From Norana najaformis (lineage: Eukaryota > Annelida > Clitellata > Crassiclitellata > Hormogastridae): 64,000 nt of DNA. The number at the start of each line of letters is the position of its first letter. Positions within the stretch are counted from its first letter, which is position 1. Below, piece after piece: positions 34,069-45,989 of this stretch. Location: assembly GCA_964023275.1 (NCBI GenBank), contig OZ029918.1, positions 34,382,471 to 34,446,470 of the forward strand, given 5' to 3'. Position numbers and translations under genes: made by a program. The notes under the pieces are model-generated. The model was not told where the DNA came from, did no database searches, and saw only the letters and a list, made by a program, of their open reading frames with translations.

Positions 34069-34740
34069 ATGTCACACATCCCAAGATCCCTCACCCCATT
34101 TCATCATGACGTCATTTATGGACGGTTCCATCAAGATGATTAATTCTCAGTGCAGAAATGAATGTTGAGTCCACAGCTTAGATGTACATGTTCTTTAAAA
34201 AATTAACAAAAAGTAGAATCGATATCACCTGATTTTTGGAGCACGGTGTGTCATGAATGCACGCGTTGTGTGCAGCGAAGGGGCATTCAGGTGTAACAAT
34301 AGGATTTGTCTGAAACTGACATGCGCGCGATTTAAAACGATGCATTATGTAATGATATAATTTGTGTGAAGTTGTCATGCGTGAAAACCTAGACATTACG
34401 TCAGGTGATATGTTGTAGGTAACGGACATGCGCGAAGTCTAGACATTATGCTAATTAGCAAGATGTCATTTGCTGAGGAGCAGTTCAGTAGTGATTCTTT
34501 GTTGGCTTAAACTGTGCTTAAGTTTATTTTGTCATTTAAACTTAATTTTTTTAGTTTTTATAGACCAAAAAAATAATTCTCAACAAACAAAAGAAACTTG
34601 TCTATTAAAATTTAGGCAAAATATAGACACAATTTTTCTCTATTAAAGATTTAATTTTTAATGAACATAATCAACTTAACCACACTATGCCTATACAGTC
34701 AACATTATTTACGAACGTAGTGGCGACAAACTGTTACCCG
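34069..34740. other. Intergenic, no gene recognised
   Basis: AT-rich unique-looking sequence with a few palindromic motifs (a tgacgtca near 34107). No coding signal that I trust. Confidence 0.35.
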
Positions 34741-34749
34741 ACGTCATCG

Positions 34750-34945
34750 GTCACGTGAACCAATCATAATACTTTGGGAAACTACCTTGGTCACGTGAAC
34801 CAATCACAATATTTTTCGGAACTACTTTCGTCACGTGAACCAATCACAATACTTTGGGGAAACTACTTTGGTCACGTGAACCAATCACAATATTTTTCGG
34901 AACTACTTTCGTCACGTGAACCAATCACAATATTTTTCCGAACTG
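34750..34945. repeat. Five ~40-bp repeats each with an E-box and a CCAAT box
   Basis: tcacgtgaaccaatca occurs at 34751, 34791, 34831, 34872 and 34912 at 40-41 bp spacing, with alternating spacers (actttgggaaacta or atttttcggaacta). Each unit pairs a CACGTG E-box with a CCAAT motif five bases later. Confidence 0.9.
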
Positions 34946-35012
34946 CTCTCTCCTCGGAACCGATTTCGCATCAATCAAACCGGCCCTGAATACTGTACTT
35001 GGCTCCAGTTCA

Positions 35013-35384
35013 ATGTTTTATAAGATAAGTTCAGGAATTCTCATCCAGTTATGTCCGTTCCTCAGTAGAAAGATTACGATGACAGCTTTCGAGGAATCCG
35101 CGCAGCATACGTGCATACTGATGTACATAAAAGCAGGTACTTTGCACTGCGCGGCTACGCTCTACCGTACCTTCATCCGTACCTATGCACGGTACCCAGA
35201 GGACCGGCGTCGATATCGAGTCGGCCATCGCCCAATTAACCAGAACTTCTCGGACCCTCGGCTGGGGAGTGGCCTCTCCCTTCCTGTCTCCGTCGGAATA
35301 TCGTCATCTATCGGTCCCAGAGGAAAGCGTTCAACTGTACCGTTTAACGCACGGCTAAATATGACTTCTGAGGGGAGTTCTTGA
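35013..35384 (+). CDS. Unexplained 123-codon open frame
   Basis: ATG-started frame without simple repeats. The last 60 residues include GHRPINQNFSDPRLG. A minus-strand frame of 76 codons covers the same GC-richer part. No family recognised. It could be a remnant of a mobile element. Confidence 0.15.
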   Translation: MFYKISSGILIQLCPFLSRKITMTAFEESAQHTCILMYIKAGTLHCAATLYRTFIRTYARYPEDRRRYRVGHRPINQNFSDPRLGSGLSLPVSVGISSSIGPRGKRSTVPFNARLNMTSEGSS

Positions 35385-35481
35385 AGGCATGGCTGGCTAT
35401 TCGGCGTAAACACTATACATATGGCTAGAACACTCTCATATACACAGTGTCTGCTAACAGGACGCCTTAGTGATGTCTAGT

Positions 35482-35756
35482 TGTATGTATACATACATAC
35501 ATAAATACATACATGCATACATGTATACATGTATACAAACATACACACATTCATACATACATGCATAAATACATGCATACATACATACATAAATAAATAC
35601 ATACATACATAAATACATACATGCATGCATGCATACATACATGCATACATGTATACAAACATACAAACATACATACATTCATACATACATGCATACATAC
35701 ATACATGCATGAATGCATACATACATACATACATGCATACATACACGTATGGTTAG
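35482..35756. repeat. (CATA)n-type microsatellite
   Basis: Imperfect tetranucleotide tract of about 270 bp with catg interruptions. Confidence 0.95.
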
Positions 35757-36340
35757 AAAGAGACACAATACACTGTGGCCAGTTCGCTTTTAGACACAAG
35801 CTGTCTGTTAGCAGGACAGCTTAGTAATGTCTGGACAGAAAGAAACACAATATGATAAGCTCCCGAACTATCATAGATATAGACTACCTGTTTATAAAAC
35901 ACATATATTACCACTGCATAAAGTTTCTGCTTGAAGGCCACTGATACTCTATCATATTCAATCTTTAAAGACACGTCTGGTTTCGATGCTATAGATAACG
36001 TAATCTGAATACTCTTAGACATAAACTGTCTGAAAACAAGACACATTTATTGTAGCTTACAATCAATCAAACACTTTCGTCTGATACTGGAACTGAACTT
36101 GCGAACTTATGGCTTTCTGTTGCCGTATAAACCTTTTAATTGTGTAGGCCTATGACAGTTATATCCACACTGGTGTCTGTTGTTATCAAATACCTCCTTA
36201 AGAGTGTATGCAACCGTAATAGCCATATCAGTGTCTGGTATTACTAGGTACTACTTTTAAGAGCGCATAAGTGTATATCTTCCTTCGTCATAGCGTCCGG
36301 AGATCGGAGCCAAGGTTCGTATATTGCGACATCCGTCCGT
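35757..36340. other. Intergenic, no gene recognised
   Basis: Includes a short near-duplication of flanking text (gttagaaagagacacaata, and later cagaaagaaacacaata) but no gene. Confidence 0.35.
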
Positions 36341-36389
36341 CCGCCTGTCCTTCTGTCTGATTGTCTGTCGCTCTAGCTGTGTCTGTATG

Positions 36390-37062
36390 TAATTCCCTCT
36401 TTCTGTGTGTCTGTCCCTTTTTGTATGTGTCTGTCCCTCCTTTTGTGTGTCTGTCCCTCTTTGTATGTGTCTGTCCCTCCTTTTGTGTGTCTGTCCCTCT
36501 TTGTATGTGTCTGTCCCTCCTTTTGTGTGTCTGTCCCACCTTATGTGTGTCTGTTCCTCCTTATGTGTGTCTGTCCCTCCTTATGTGCGTCTCTCCCTCC
36601 TTATGTATGTCAATCCCTCTTTGTATGTGTCTATCCCTCTTTGCATCTGTCTGTCTCTTCTTATGTGTGTCTGTCCCTCCTTATGTGTGACTGTCCCTCC
36701 TCATGTGCGTCTGTCCCTCCTTATATGTGTCTGTCCCTCCTTATGTGCGTCTGTCCCTCCTTATATGTGTCTGTCCCACCTTATGTGTGTCTGTTCCTCC
36801 TTATGTGTGTCTGTCCCTCCTTATGTGCGTCTCTCCCTCCTTATGTATGTCAATCCCTCTTTGTATGTGTCTATCCCTCTTTGCATCTGTCTGTCTCTTC
36901 TTATGTGTGTCTGTCCCTCCTTATGTGTGTCTGTCCCTCCTTATGTGCGTCTCTCCCTCCTTATATGTGTCTGTCCCTCCATATGTGTGTCCCTATACCT
37001 CCATCTGCGTGTCCGTCCCTTATTATGTGTGTCTCTCCCTCTTTATGCGTATCCGTCCGTCC
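36390..37062. repeat. 20-bp minisatellite with 240-bp higher-order period
   Basis: Units like ctgtccctccttatgtgtgt. The block starting near 36535 recurs almost base for base 240 bp later (near 36775), including rare variants such as atgtcaatccctctttg. Three plus-strand frames stay open only because of the repeat. Confidence 0.9.
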
Positions 37063-37179
37063 GTCCGTCCGTTGCTTCGCGGTTCATTTGACGCTCAGCC
37101 GCTTTACGCTGAGCGACCAAACATCTCGTTGTTTATTGGGTTGAGGGTCAAAAGTCTATGACTCCGCCCGTCTGTCCTT

Positions 37180-37240
37180 TTGTCTACCTCTCTGTCCGTC
37201 CATCCGTCCGTCTGTCTGTCCGTTTGTCTGTCTGTAGTCA
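37180..37240. repeat. GTCC/TCTG tetranucleotide tract
   Basis: Short imperfect run of ctgtccgt units. Confidence 0.8.
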
Positions 37241-37364
37241 CCATCTCGGTCGGTCCATCGGGAAATCTGGCACTCGACATCCTTCGATGGGTCCATAATT
37301 ATACGCAACTGCTGAAGCTGGGACGCTGGACAAGAGGCAAACGGCAACGGGTACCGTCAGTTCA

Positions 37365-37452
37365 GGTCAAGTCAAGAGCCAAATCAGGTCAGTTCAGGTC
37401 AAATCAGGTCAGGTCAGATCAGGTCAGGTCAGATCAGGTCAAATCAGGTATG
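37365..37452. repeat. AGGTC pentamer tract
   Basis: Repeats of caggt and caaat pentamers, related to the array at 28095-28360. Confidence 0.85.
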
Positions 37453-37699
37453 GCATTGCATGGTGTGGTTTGTTGTGGTAGGCCTATGCATGGCATGGTC
37501 TGATTCCATATGCTTTAGCATTCCCACTGAGATCGTATCTTTTTCATATAGGCCTAGGTCCATCTTTTAAGAGGCTCTCAATTGGCGCTATATAAATGCC
37601 CAGAGATAAACATGGTCACCCGATCAGGATAGAATTGCTAATAAAGTCGCAGGTTTCACAGAATCAACACTCCTATCTTTAATATCTCTATGTGTACAC

Positions 37700-37858
37700 G
37701 GTATTATATACATATATATATATATATATATTGTAGGTGTTGTGTATATATACAGATAGAGATATTAAAGATAAGAGTATATATATATATAATACTGTTC
37801 TGAAATTAGCCTATATTCATTTAGGTGTAATATATATATATATATATATATATATAGA
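37700..37858. repeat. TA tracts with an inverted flanking repeat
   Basis: tctttaatatctctat before and agagatattaaagat after the first TA run are inverted copies, so a cruciform with a TA loop is possible. Confidence 0.8.
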
Positions 37859-38034
37859 TGCAGGGCGATGACACTGGGTGAGATTTGGTGCCTTCATAGT
37901 CAATGATTTAACGTTCGTCGAATCTGAAATCGCTTCATTAAACTTGCACTCAGCACTTTTGCTAGACACGAATCGTGACGATGGACGGTTTCTGGCTTAT
38001 GATCTCTTTACAATATTACAGTTTTGGACTGCAC

Positions 38035-38405
38035 GCACACATACACACATACACACACATACATACATACACACATACACACACATACACACATACACAC
38101 ACATACACACATACAATCAAGCGCGCATATATGTCACATATGTGACATGTCAGAAATTTTAGGCCAAGTATGTATGTATGTATGCATGCAAATATGTGTA
38201 TATTTATGTATGTATGTAGTTGTGTAAATATGTGTGTATGAATGTATGCATATGTATGTATGTTATGTATGTATGTATGCATGTATGTATGTATGCATGC
38301 ATATATGTATGTATGTATGTATGTTTGTATGTGTGTAGTATGTATGTATATATGAACGTATGCATGTATACATGTATGTATATATGTATGTTTTTGTGTA
38401 TATGC
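38035..38405. repeat. CACATA and ATGT microsatellites
   Basis: An (ACACAT)n tract then a long ATGT-rich tract with the opposite strand bias. Open frames are artefacts. Confidence 0.9.
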
Positions 38406-38689
38406 ACGCACTATCTCATATCCAAATACTTCTGACAAAAGCTACTGTTACGGCTTTGATTTGAACCTGACTTTACCCAATTATAGCCTCATCAGTAATC
38501 ATGCCTGACTAGACATTTGTGGGTAAATGCAGTACCTGCGGGGAGGGCCAACACCCACCTGGGACCCAATTAGATCTGCTTATTAGGGACTTCGAGCGGC
38601 TTTTATGCTTTCCCACTTAATACAGAAATCAATTTGAATTCGCAATGGACATTTCACTGTCATGGCAGTGCTTGAAATGTAAAAACACA

Positions 38690-39052
38690 TTTCTCAGGCC
38701 ATTGATAATAATCAATTTTCTATTGACGTCTTCTTTGATTTGTCTAGAGCATTCGATACGGTGAACCCTGATATTCTGATGGTTGAACTACATCATTCGA
38801 GTATCCGTGGAACTATCCTCCAAATGGTTTGAATCAGCTTAGAAACGGAGGGCAAGATGTGTCTTATAATGACAATCCTAAGATAATGACCGGTAGATGT
38901 GGAAGGTCGTGGGGCCTAATCTTGCGACGTATCATGGGGTTTAATCTTAGGTCCACTTTATTTAAATATATATTAATGATCTTCCTCGTGTACCTGATTA
39001 ACTGCGCTTCCTTACTTTTGTCGATGAAAGAAATGTCTGCCAACTGATGGTC
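38690..39052 (+). pseudogene. Decayed CR1/L2-like reverse transcriptase
   Basis: Across shifting frames one reads VFFDLSRAFDTVNPDIL, then ELHHSSIRG, a short run near QLRNGGQDVSYND, and VSWGLILGPLYLNIY. These correspond to the conserved 'FIDLSKAFDTV', 'GIRG', 'YVSYN' and 'VPQGSILGPLLF' blocks of non-LTR reverse transcriptases. Stops and frameshifts break every frame, so it is inactive. Confidence 0.75.
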
Positions 39053-39129
39053 GATCAATTGACGCTTCGATCGAAAAACTGAACTACTTAAAATTCGCTC
39101 CATTATAAGACGAATTCTGGTAAAACACC

Positions 39130-39142
39130 TTCAGGTACACAG

Positions 39143-39235
<93 letters not shown>

Positions 39236-39445
39236 CTTATCTCTCTCTCTCTCTGTGTGTGTGTGTCTTCCCCGACTGCGGTGTCCATGAATTTCTGCCT
39301 TCATAATTCTTTTGATGTAGCTTCCTTCTTCTGCACGCTTCACATGACCATACCATTTTAGTCTGGTCTCCCTACTTTCTCGGTTAAACAAGCCACTCCA
39401 ATCATCTGCCTTATATTCGTTCCTCTTCGTATCTTTCATTGACAC
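39130..39445 (-). pseudogene. LINE ORF2 C-terminal fragment ending in a (GA)n tract
   Basis: The minus-strand peptide TRLKWYGHVKRAEEGSY ... AEIHGHRSRGR matches the usual 'RLRWFGHVxRM ... HGxRxRGRPxxRW' end of RTE/I-like LINE proteins. The frame runs into a (CT)n/(GA)n run where the rest of the domain is expected. Confidence 0.7.
39147..39262. repeat. (CT)n microsatellite
   Basis: About 85 bp of uninterrupted CT, then a second short CT and TG run. Confidence 0.95.
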
Positions 39446-39699
39446 TCAAAGTTCTCCCAAAGACAGCGATATAGGAATTTATGTTGTGTCTATGAATCTA
39501 TGTTTCTATAGGCACATAATATAGGTTAAGTAAAGGTGCTATGACACCAGACATTTATGTATGCGAGCGTGCGTTCTATCCACACTAGTGCTGGCTCCTA
39601 GCAGCCATTAAGTGTGACGGTGTGTGGTCCAAACTGTCTATCTCCATCTCATCGAGCGACAGCGCAAATTGAAACCGAATTCCAAGACAAAGAGGCCGT

Positions 39700-39700
39700 A

Positions 39701-39741
<41 letters not shown>

Positions 39742-39742
39742 A
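39700..39742. repeat. (CTG)n trinucleotide tract
   Basis: About 13 CTG units with one TTG interruption. Confidence 0.9.
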
Positions 39743-39862
39743 CAATGCATCCGACGCTGCCAGCAGCCAGGTATGATCGAGTCCTTACCTCATCGCACTT
39801 TTTACAGGTTGCTTACCACACACAGGTAAACTAGGACAGGATTGCATCCGTCCGTCTATCTG

Positions 39863-40255
<393 letters not shown>

Positions 40256-40309
40256 ACCACTGCAACTCAATTATCAATTTCTTTACAAGATTCACTCATA
40301 CAGGCAGCC

Positions 40310-40979
40310 AACATACTCTCGATGCCAACATACTCTCGATGCCAACATACTCTCGATGCCAACATACTCTCGATGCCAACATACTCTCGATGCCAACATA
40401 CTCTCGACGCCAACATACTCTCGATGCCAACATACTCTCGATGCCAACATACTCTCGACGCCAACATACTCTCGATGCCAACATACTCTCGATGCCAACA
40501 TACTCTCGATGCCAACATACTCTCGATGCCAACATACTCTCGACGCCAACATACTCTCGACGCCAACATACTCTCGATGCCAACATACTCTCGATGCCAA
40601 CATACTCTCGATGCCAACATACTCTCGATGCCAACATACTCTCGATGCCAACATACTCTCGATGCCAACATACTCTCGATGCCAACATACTCTCGATGCC
40701 AACATACTCTCGATGCCAACATACTCTCGATGCCAACATACTCTCGATGCCAACATACTCTCGATGCCAACATACTCTCGATGCCAACATACTCTCGATG
40801 CCAACATACTCTCGATGCCAACATACTCTCGATGCCAACATACTCTCGATGCCAACATACTCTCGATGCCAACATACTCTCGATGCCAACATACTCTCGA
40901 TGCCAACATACTCTCGATGCCAACATACTCTCGACGCCAACATACTCTCGACGCCAACATACTCTCGATGCCAACATAC
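40310..40979. repeat. 17-bp minisatellite (aacatactctcgatgcc)
   Basis: About 39 copies with only one common variant (gacgcc for gatgcc). As 17 is not a multiple of three and the unit has no stop in any phase, all three plus and all three minus frames stay open over 650 bp. The long open frames here are therefore not evidence of genes. Confidence 0.95.
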
Positions 40980-41450
40980 CACGCATAAACTCTCAAAAAG
41001 ACCTTCAAGGCCATTTTCGTCTCTTTGTATCTGCCTGCGTTCGTCTGCACTTATGAACACGTTTCGCCAGATCCCTAGTTTTCCCCCTTCCCTTTCCATT
41101 CTGTCGCTATCACTCTTCTTCCACTTCTTGTCTCTTATTCCTTCCGGTGTTCGCTTTATAAAGGAGGGCGAACGAACAAGGGATCTGTGTAAATATTATC
41201 AGTAATGATATTCTGTTTGGTTCACCTGCCTCTCTTCTGCACGTCTTCGATCCGTTTACTCTGCACCGCCCATCTCTGAGTGTATCTCTGTGTGTACCAC
41301 TGTATCTGTCACTGTCTGTGTCTGTGTCTCTGTCTGTTTTGTACCTTCCCTCTTTACCGCTAGGTGGAGCGAACTTTTGTTATCGTCGCCAGATTGGATC
41401 AGTGTAGTGAAAATATTGGCTAACAGCTTCATCGTATCAAGAGAAGGAGG

Positions 41451-41690
41451 ATGAGGAAACAAGGAGGAGAAGGAGAAGGAGAAGGAGAGGGAGAAGGAGA
41501 GGGAGAAGGAGGAGGGGAGGAGAGGGAGAAGGAGAAGGAGGAGAGAAAGGAGAGGGAGAAGGAGAAGGAGGAGGAGAGGGAGAAGGAGAAGGAGAGAGGG
41601 AGAAGGAGAAGGAGAGAGGGAGAAGGAGAAGGAGAGAGGGAGAAGAAGGAGGAGGAGAGGGAGAGGGAGAAGGAGGAGGAGGAGACTCGT
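41451..41690. repeat. Purine-rich (GGAGAA)n tract
   Basis: About 240 bp of pure purine ggagaa / gggaga units on the plus strand, able to form triplex DNA. Confidence 0.9.
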
Positions 41691-41721
41691 GCATTAGCAA
41701 CTCTCGCGCTATAGTTACCTG

Positions 41722-41756
41722 CGTCGTCATCGTCGTCATCGTCGTCGTCGTCGTGT
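41722..41756. repeat. (GTC)n trinucleotide tract
   Basis: Short cgtcgtcatcgtcg run just after the purine tract. Confidence 0.85.
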
Positions 41757-41979
41757 TACCGAGCAGACGTTGGTCGCGCAAAGTAGACAAAAATGGCGCG
41801 AAAAAGAGAAGAAAAAATACCGCAGACAAAAGAGGTAGCAGAATGCCGACGCTATACAGACAAAAAGACAGACAGATTTAGAGTTAGAGAGAAAGAGACA
41901 GAGACAGACAGACAGACGGACGGAGGGATGGACAGAGGACAGAAAGCGACATTAAAAGACAGCCTCTAGCTTGTATTTG

Positions 41980-42590
41980 AAAAGAAAATCACAGTAAGAC
42001 ACAGAAATATACAGATTGAGTGAGACAAAGAGACAAAGTAACAGTGACAATGAGAGGGACAAAGAGAGACAGACACAGATATTCTCGCGAGCATTGAACG
42101 AGGATGAGAAAGACACACAGGGAAAGACACAGACAGTAAAAGACACTCAGCGACAGAAAGACAGAGATGCACTCAGATAAAGAGACACAGAAAGCTACAG
42201 GGACAGGTACACAGACAGAAAGAAAAAGAGACAGACACAGACAGACAAATGCACATAGACAGTTAAAGACATACAGAGAGACACAGAGGCCGACAAAGTC
42301 AGACAGACACAGATATACAGAGAGACACAGAGGCAGACAAAGGCAGACAGACAAAGACATACAGAGGCAGACAAAGACACACAGACACAGATATACAGAG
42401 AGACACAGAGACAGACAAAGACACAGAAACAAAGACATACAGAGAGACACAGAGGCAGACAAAGTCAGACAGACACAGATATACAGAGAGACACAGACGC
42501 AGACAAAGGCAGACAGACAAAGACATACAGAGAGACACAGGGGCAGACGCAGACAGACAGACAGACAAAGACCGTTGCGAAGAATACTCT
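41980..42590. repeat. Degenerate ACAG/AGAC-rich minisatellite
   Basis: Units such as agacacagaggcagac and gacagacacagatatac alternate over 600 bp. Frames on both strands are open by repetition. Confidence 0.85.
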
Positions 42591-42604
42591 GATCTAGACC
42601 CATA

Positions 42605-42860
42605 TCGAGCGCAAGTTGCGCTTAGAAGCGAAGCAGAAAAGGCGGAAGGCAATCGAGCGTCTCGTCTGCTGCCCCCTCCCCCCAACTACCTCCACCCCAA
42701 CCCCCCGATCGATAAACATGCGCCCAGGTGAAAGGACAGCACTCGCCGTGTGTACCCAGGTGAACCCAGCCTCCTTAGACGACGTAATTGGGCTGGATTG
42801 GGGGAGAGGGCTCATCTCTTTCTTACCTCCACAACAAAGGACAAGTGTGCGTCAAGGGTG
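42605..42860. other. Short unique GC-richer segment between repeat arrays
   Basis: About 250 bp of non-repetitive sequence with a plus frame and two minus frames open. No recognisable protein. Confidence 0.3.
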
Positions 42861-42909
42861 CAGGAAGGAACAGAGTGAGGGACAAATGAAAGGACAGAGA
42901 GATGGAATG

Positions 42910-42916
42910 AGGGATA

Positions 42917-42964
<48 letters not shown>

Positions 42965-43189
42965 ATGAGGGATAGAGAGAAAGAGAGAGAGAGAGATGGA
43001 ATGAGGGATAGAGGGATATATATATATATAGAGAGAGAGAGTGAGAGAGAGATGGAATGAGGGATAGAGAGAGAGAGAGAGAGTGAGTGAGAGAGAGAGA
43101 TGGAATGAGGGATAGAGAGAGAGAGAGATGGAATGAGGGATAGAGAGAGAGAGAGTGAGAGAGAGAGAGATGGAATGAGGGATAGAGGG

Positions 43190-43223
<34 letters not shown>

Positions 43224-43648
43224 TGAGAGAGAGATGGAATGAGGGATAGAGAGAGAGAGAGAGTGAGTGAGAGAGAGAGATGGAATGAGGGATAGAGAGA
43301 GAGAGAGAGTGAGAGAGAGATGGAATGAGGGATAGAGGGATATATATATATAGAGAGAGAGAGAGAGTGAGAGAGAGATGGAATGAGGGATAGAGAGAGA
43401 GAGAGAGTGAGTGAGAGAGAGAGATGGAATGAGGGATAGAGAGAGAGAGAGAGTGAGAGAGAGATGGAATGAGGGATAGAGGGATATATATATATAGAGA
43501 GAGAGAGAGTAAGAGAGAGATGGAATGAGGGATAGAGAGAGAGAGAGAGATGGAATGAGGGAGAGAGAGAGAGAGAGAGAAACGGAGGGAAGAAGGGGCC
43601 GAAAGAGGAACGAAAGGAGGGAAAGAGAGAGGAAGAAAGGGAGGGACA

Positions 43649-43690
<42 letters not shown>
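42910..43690. repeat. (GA)n tract with higher-order units
   Basis: GA runs punctuated by gatggaatgagggatag and short TA runs. The combination recurs every ~140-150 bp from about 43000, a higher-order repeat. Confidence 0.9.
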
Positions 43691-43693
<3 letters not shown>

Positions 43694-43907
43694 GAAGTGA
43701 CACGAGGGGGACTGAGAGAGGGACAGACAGAGAGGACGGAAGGACGTAGAAAATCGAAACTGTTATATCTCCCATCGTTTGCTTCGAACGATGAAAAGGA
43801 GTTTTATGCGAGAGGTGTAATGTTTAGTTCGGCTCTGGAACAACAACAACACCAACAACAATGGAACATAACATGAACAACGAAGATAAATACCATTTGG
43901 ATGATAA

Positions 43908-43946
43908 CAGACAGGCAGACAGACGGACAGACGGACGGACAGACAG

Positions 43947-43980
<34 letters not shown>

Positions 43981-44125
43981 AGACGGACGGAAGAACGGAC
44001 GGACGGACGGATGGATGGACAGACACACAGACACACACAGACCCGCACAGACCCGCACAGACACATACAGACACACACAAACACACACAAATACACACAT
44101 ACAGACACAGACTCACACAAGCATA
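43908..44125. repeat. GACA/GACG and CACA tracts
   Basis: Tetranucleotide acagacgg units passing into cacagacacac units. Confidence 0.9.
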
Positions 44126-44339
44126 CAGGCCGGCAGAGACCTCAAATGATCCTTAAAATAGAAGCGCCTTGATCAGCCATAAGGCCTCCATGGCGTGTGA
44201 TGAATTTCTTCAGATCTGATAAATACGATTAATTCAGTTATAAATACTCAAAATGCACTCGTTACAACAGATAGTAAATATCTTCGTTTGGTAGCGATAG
44301 AGCTAAATTATTAGTCCAATAATAAAACTTATATAGCGA

Positions 44340-44560
44340 TATAATGATGCAGATATTTTATAGATATCTTCATGGGATATGATGGAGATCCTAACTAGAA
44401 ATCGTTTGCAGATATCTTCTTCGGATGTCAGTGACAGATAGAATCACGAGATATAAATGGCGGATATCATAATTGGATAACAATGACGGATATCTTCGTT
44501 GGATATCACTGACGGACATCCTCATCGGATATCAGCGATGGATATCTTCTCAGCCTCTAC
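44340..44560. repeat. Degenerate ~26-bp repeat built on ggatatc
   Basis: tgacggatatcttcg, tgacggacatcctcat and similar units follow each other with the palindrome gatatc at nearly regular spacing; older units to the left are more diverged. Confidence 0.6.
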
Positions 44561-44960
44561 GTGCTTCGGCACACACTAAATGGAATTGAAGTCGTCACAA
44601 CCCGATCGTTCATCTCGCGCGGGGACCAGAGGGACCGAACCCCGCACTCTGCGCCTCTCGTTTCCAGCCGACCGTCTCTCCTCAGTATTCGGCCGCCGTA
44701 GACCCGGCCGACTTGACATACCCGACAAATCCGGATTTCAGTTAATAATAAGTGGTTGGGGGTGGCTAGGGGAGGATGGCTGGAGGGAGGGTGGCCAGGA
44801 GGAAGGGTTGCTAGGGGAGGGTTGGTTTCCGCTGGGTAAATCAGCGCGGAAGAAGGATCGGAGGGAAGATGGACATGGATGCAGATGTGGGAGGAGGGTT
44901 GAAGGAAGAATGGAAGATTGAGTGAGAAAGCGAGAGTAGAGCCTGAGAAACTGAGGTAGA

Positions 44961-45510
44961 CGGAAAGGAAGGAAGGAAGGAAGGAAGGAAGGAAGGAAGG
45001 AAGGAAGGAAGGAAGGAAGGAAGGAAGGAAGGAAGGAAGGAAGGACGGAAGGAAGGACGGAAGGAAGGAAGGAAGGAAGGAAGGAAGGACGGTAGGAAGG
45101 AAGGAAGGAAGGAAGGAAGGAAGGAAGGACGGAAGGAAGGACGGAAGGAAGGAAGGAAGAAAGGAAGGAAGGAAGGAAGGAAGGAAGGAAGGACGGTAGG
45201 AAGGAAGGAAGGAAGGAAGGAAGGACGGAAGGAAGGAAGGAAGGAAGGAAGGAAGGAAGAAAGGAAGGAAGGAAGGAAGGACGGAAGGAAGGAAGGAAGG
45301 AAGAAAGGAAGGAAGGAAGGAAGGAAGGAAGGAAGGAAGGAAGAAAGGAAGGAAGGAAGGAAGGACGGAAGGAAGGACGGAAGGAAGGAAGGAAGGACGG
45401 TAGGAAGGAAGGAAGGAAGGAAGAAAGGAAGGAAGGAAGAAAGGAAGGAAGGAAGGAATGACGGAAGGAAGGAAGGAAGGAAAGAAGGAAGAAAGGAAGG
45501 AAGGAAGGAT
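44961..45510. repeat. Long (GGAA)n microsatellite
   Basis: About 545 bp of ggaa with scattered ggac, gtag and gaaa variants. It contains well over 100 GGAA cores. Confidence 0.95.
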
Positions 45511-45679
45511 TGAGAATGTAGAAAGAACGAGAAGACGATGGAGATGAAGAAGTATTGCGAACATTGAGAGGATTAGAAGGATTGAATGAAGCAGGGTAAG
45601 AGTAATTGGAAAGTAGGCCGAAGATGGTTAGGAATTGAATGATGAGGGGCGAGAGGACGAGTGAGAGACGGAGAAAGAG

Positions 45680-45880
45680 AGAGAGAGAGAGACAGACAGA
45701 CAGAGCGAGCGAGAAAGGCAGACAGAGACAGAGAATGCGAGACAGAATGGAGACATGTAACAGAAACAAAAGATTCAGAGACAGTTACGGACGCAGAGAC
45801 AGAGAGATCCAGAGACAGATATGGAGACAGATAAAGCAACATCTAGAGGCAGAGGCGAAGACAGACAGACCCAGAGACAG
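45680..45880. repeat. GAGA/ACAG-rich low-complexity tract
   Basis: Imperfect gagaga and cagaga units. Confidence 0.8.
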
Positions 45881-45989
45881 AGGTAGTGGAAGGAAGGTGG
45901 GTCGAGCCGTGTTGGCCCCTTCTTCAGTGGCAGATCGTTCGCATAGAATACTTAAACAGCCTCTGGTTGGAATTCTCTCGAACGACTAG

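Noticed and set aside
36361..37161. Cys-rich frames with CVCPSLCVS-like repeats
   Set aside because: Translation of the 20-bp minisatellite in three frames; the apparent Cys periodicity is that of the repeat.
41437..41829. Signal-peptide-like minus-strand exon ending at a cag|gtaact donor
   Set aside because: No ATG start in frame, the sequence next to it is a trinucleotide tract, and no downstream exon fits.
42852..43775. Ser/Leu-rich minus-strand frame of 307 codons
   Set aside because: Translation of a (GA)n higher-order repeat.
44557..45769. Phe/Leu/Pro/Ser-rich frames over 300 codons
   Set aside because: Translation of the (GGAA)n complement; a repeat artefact.
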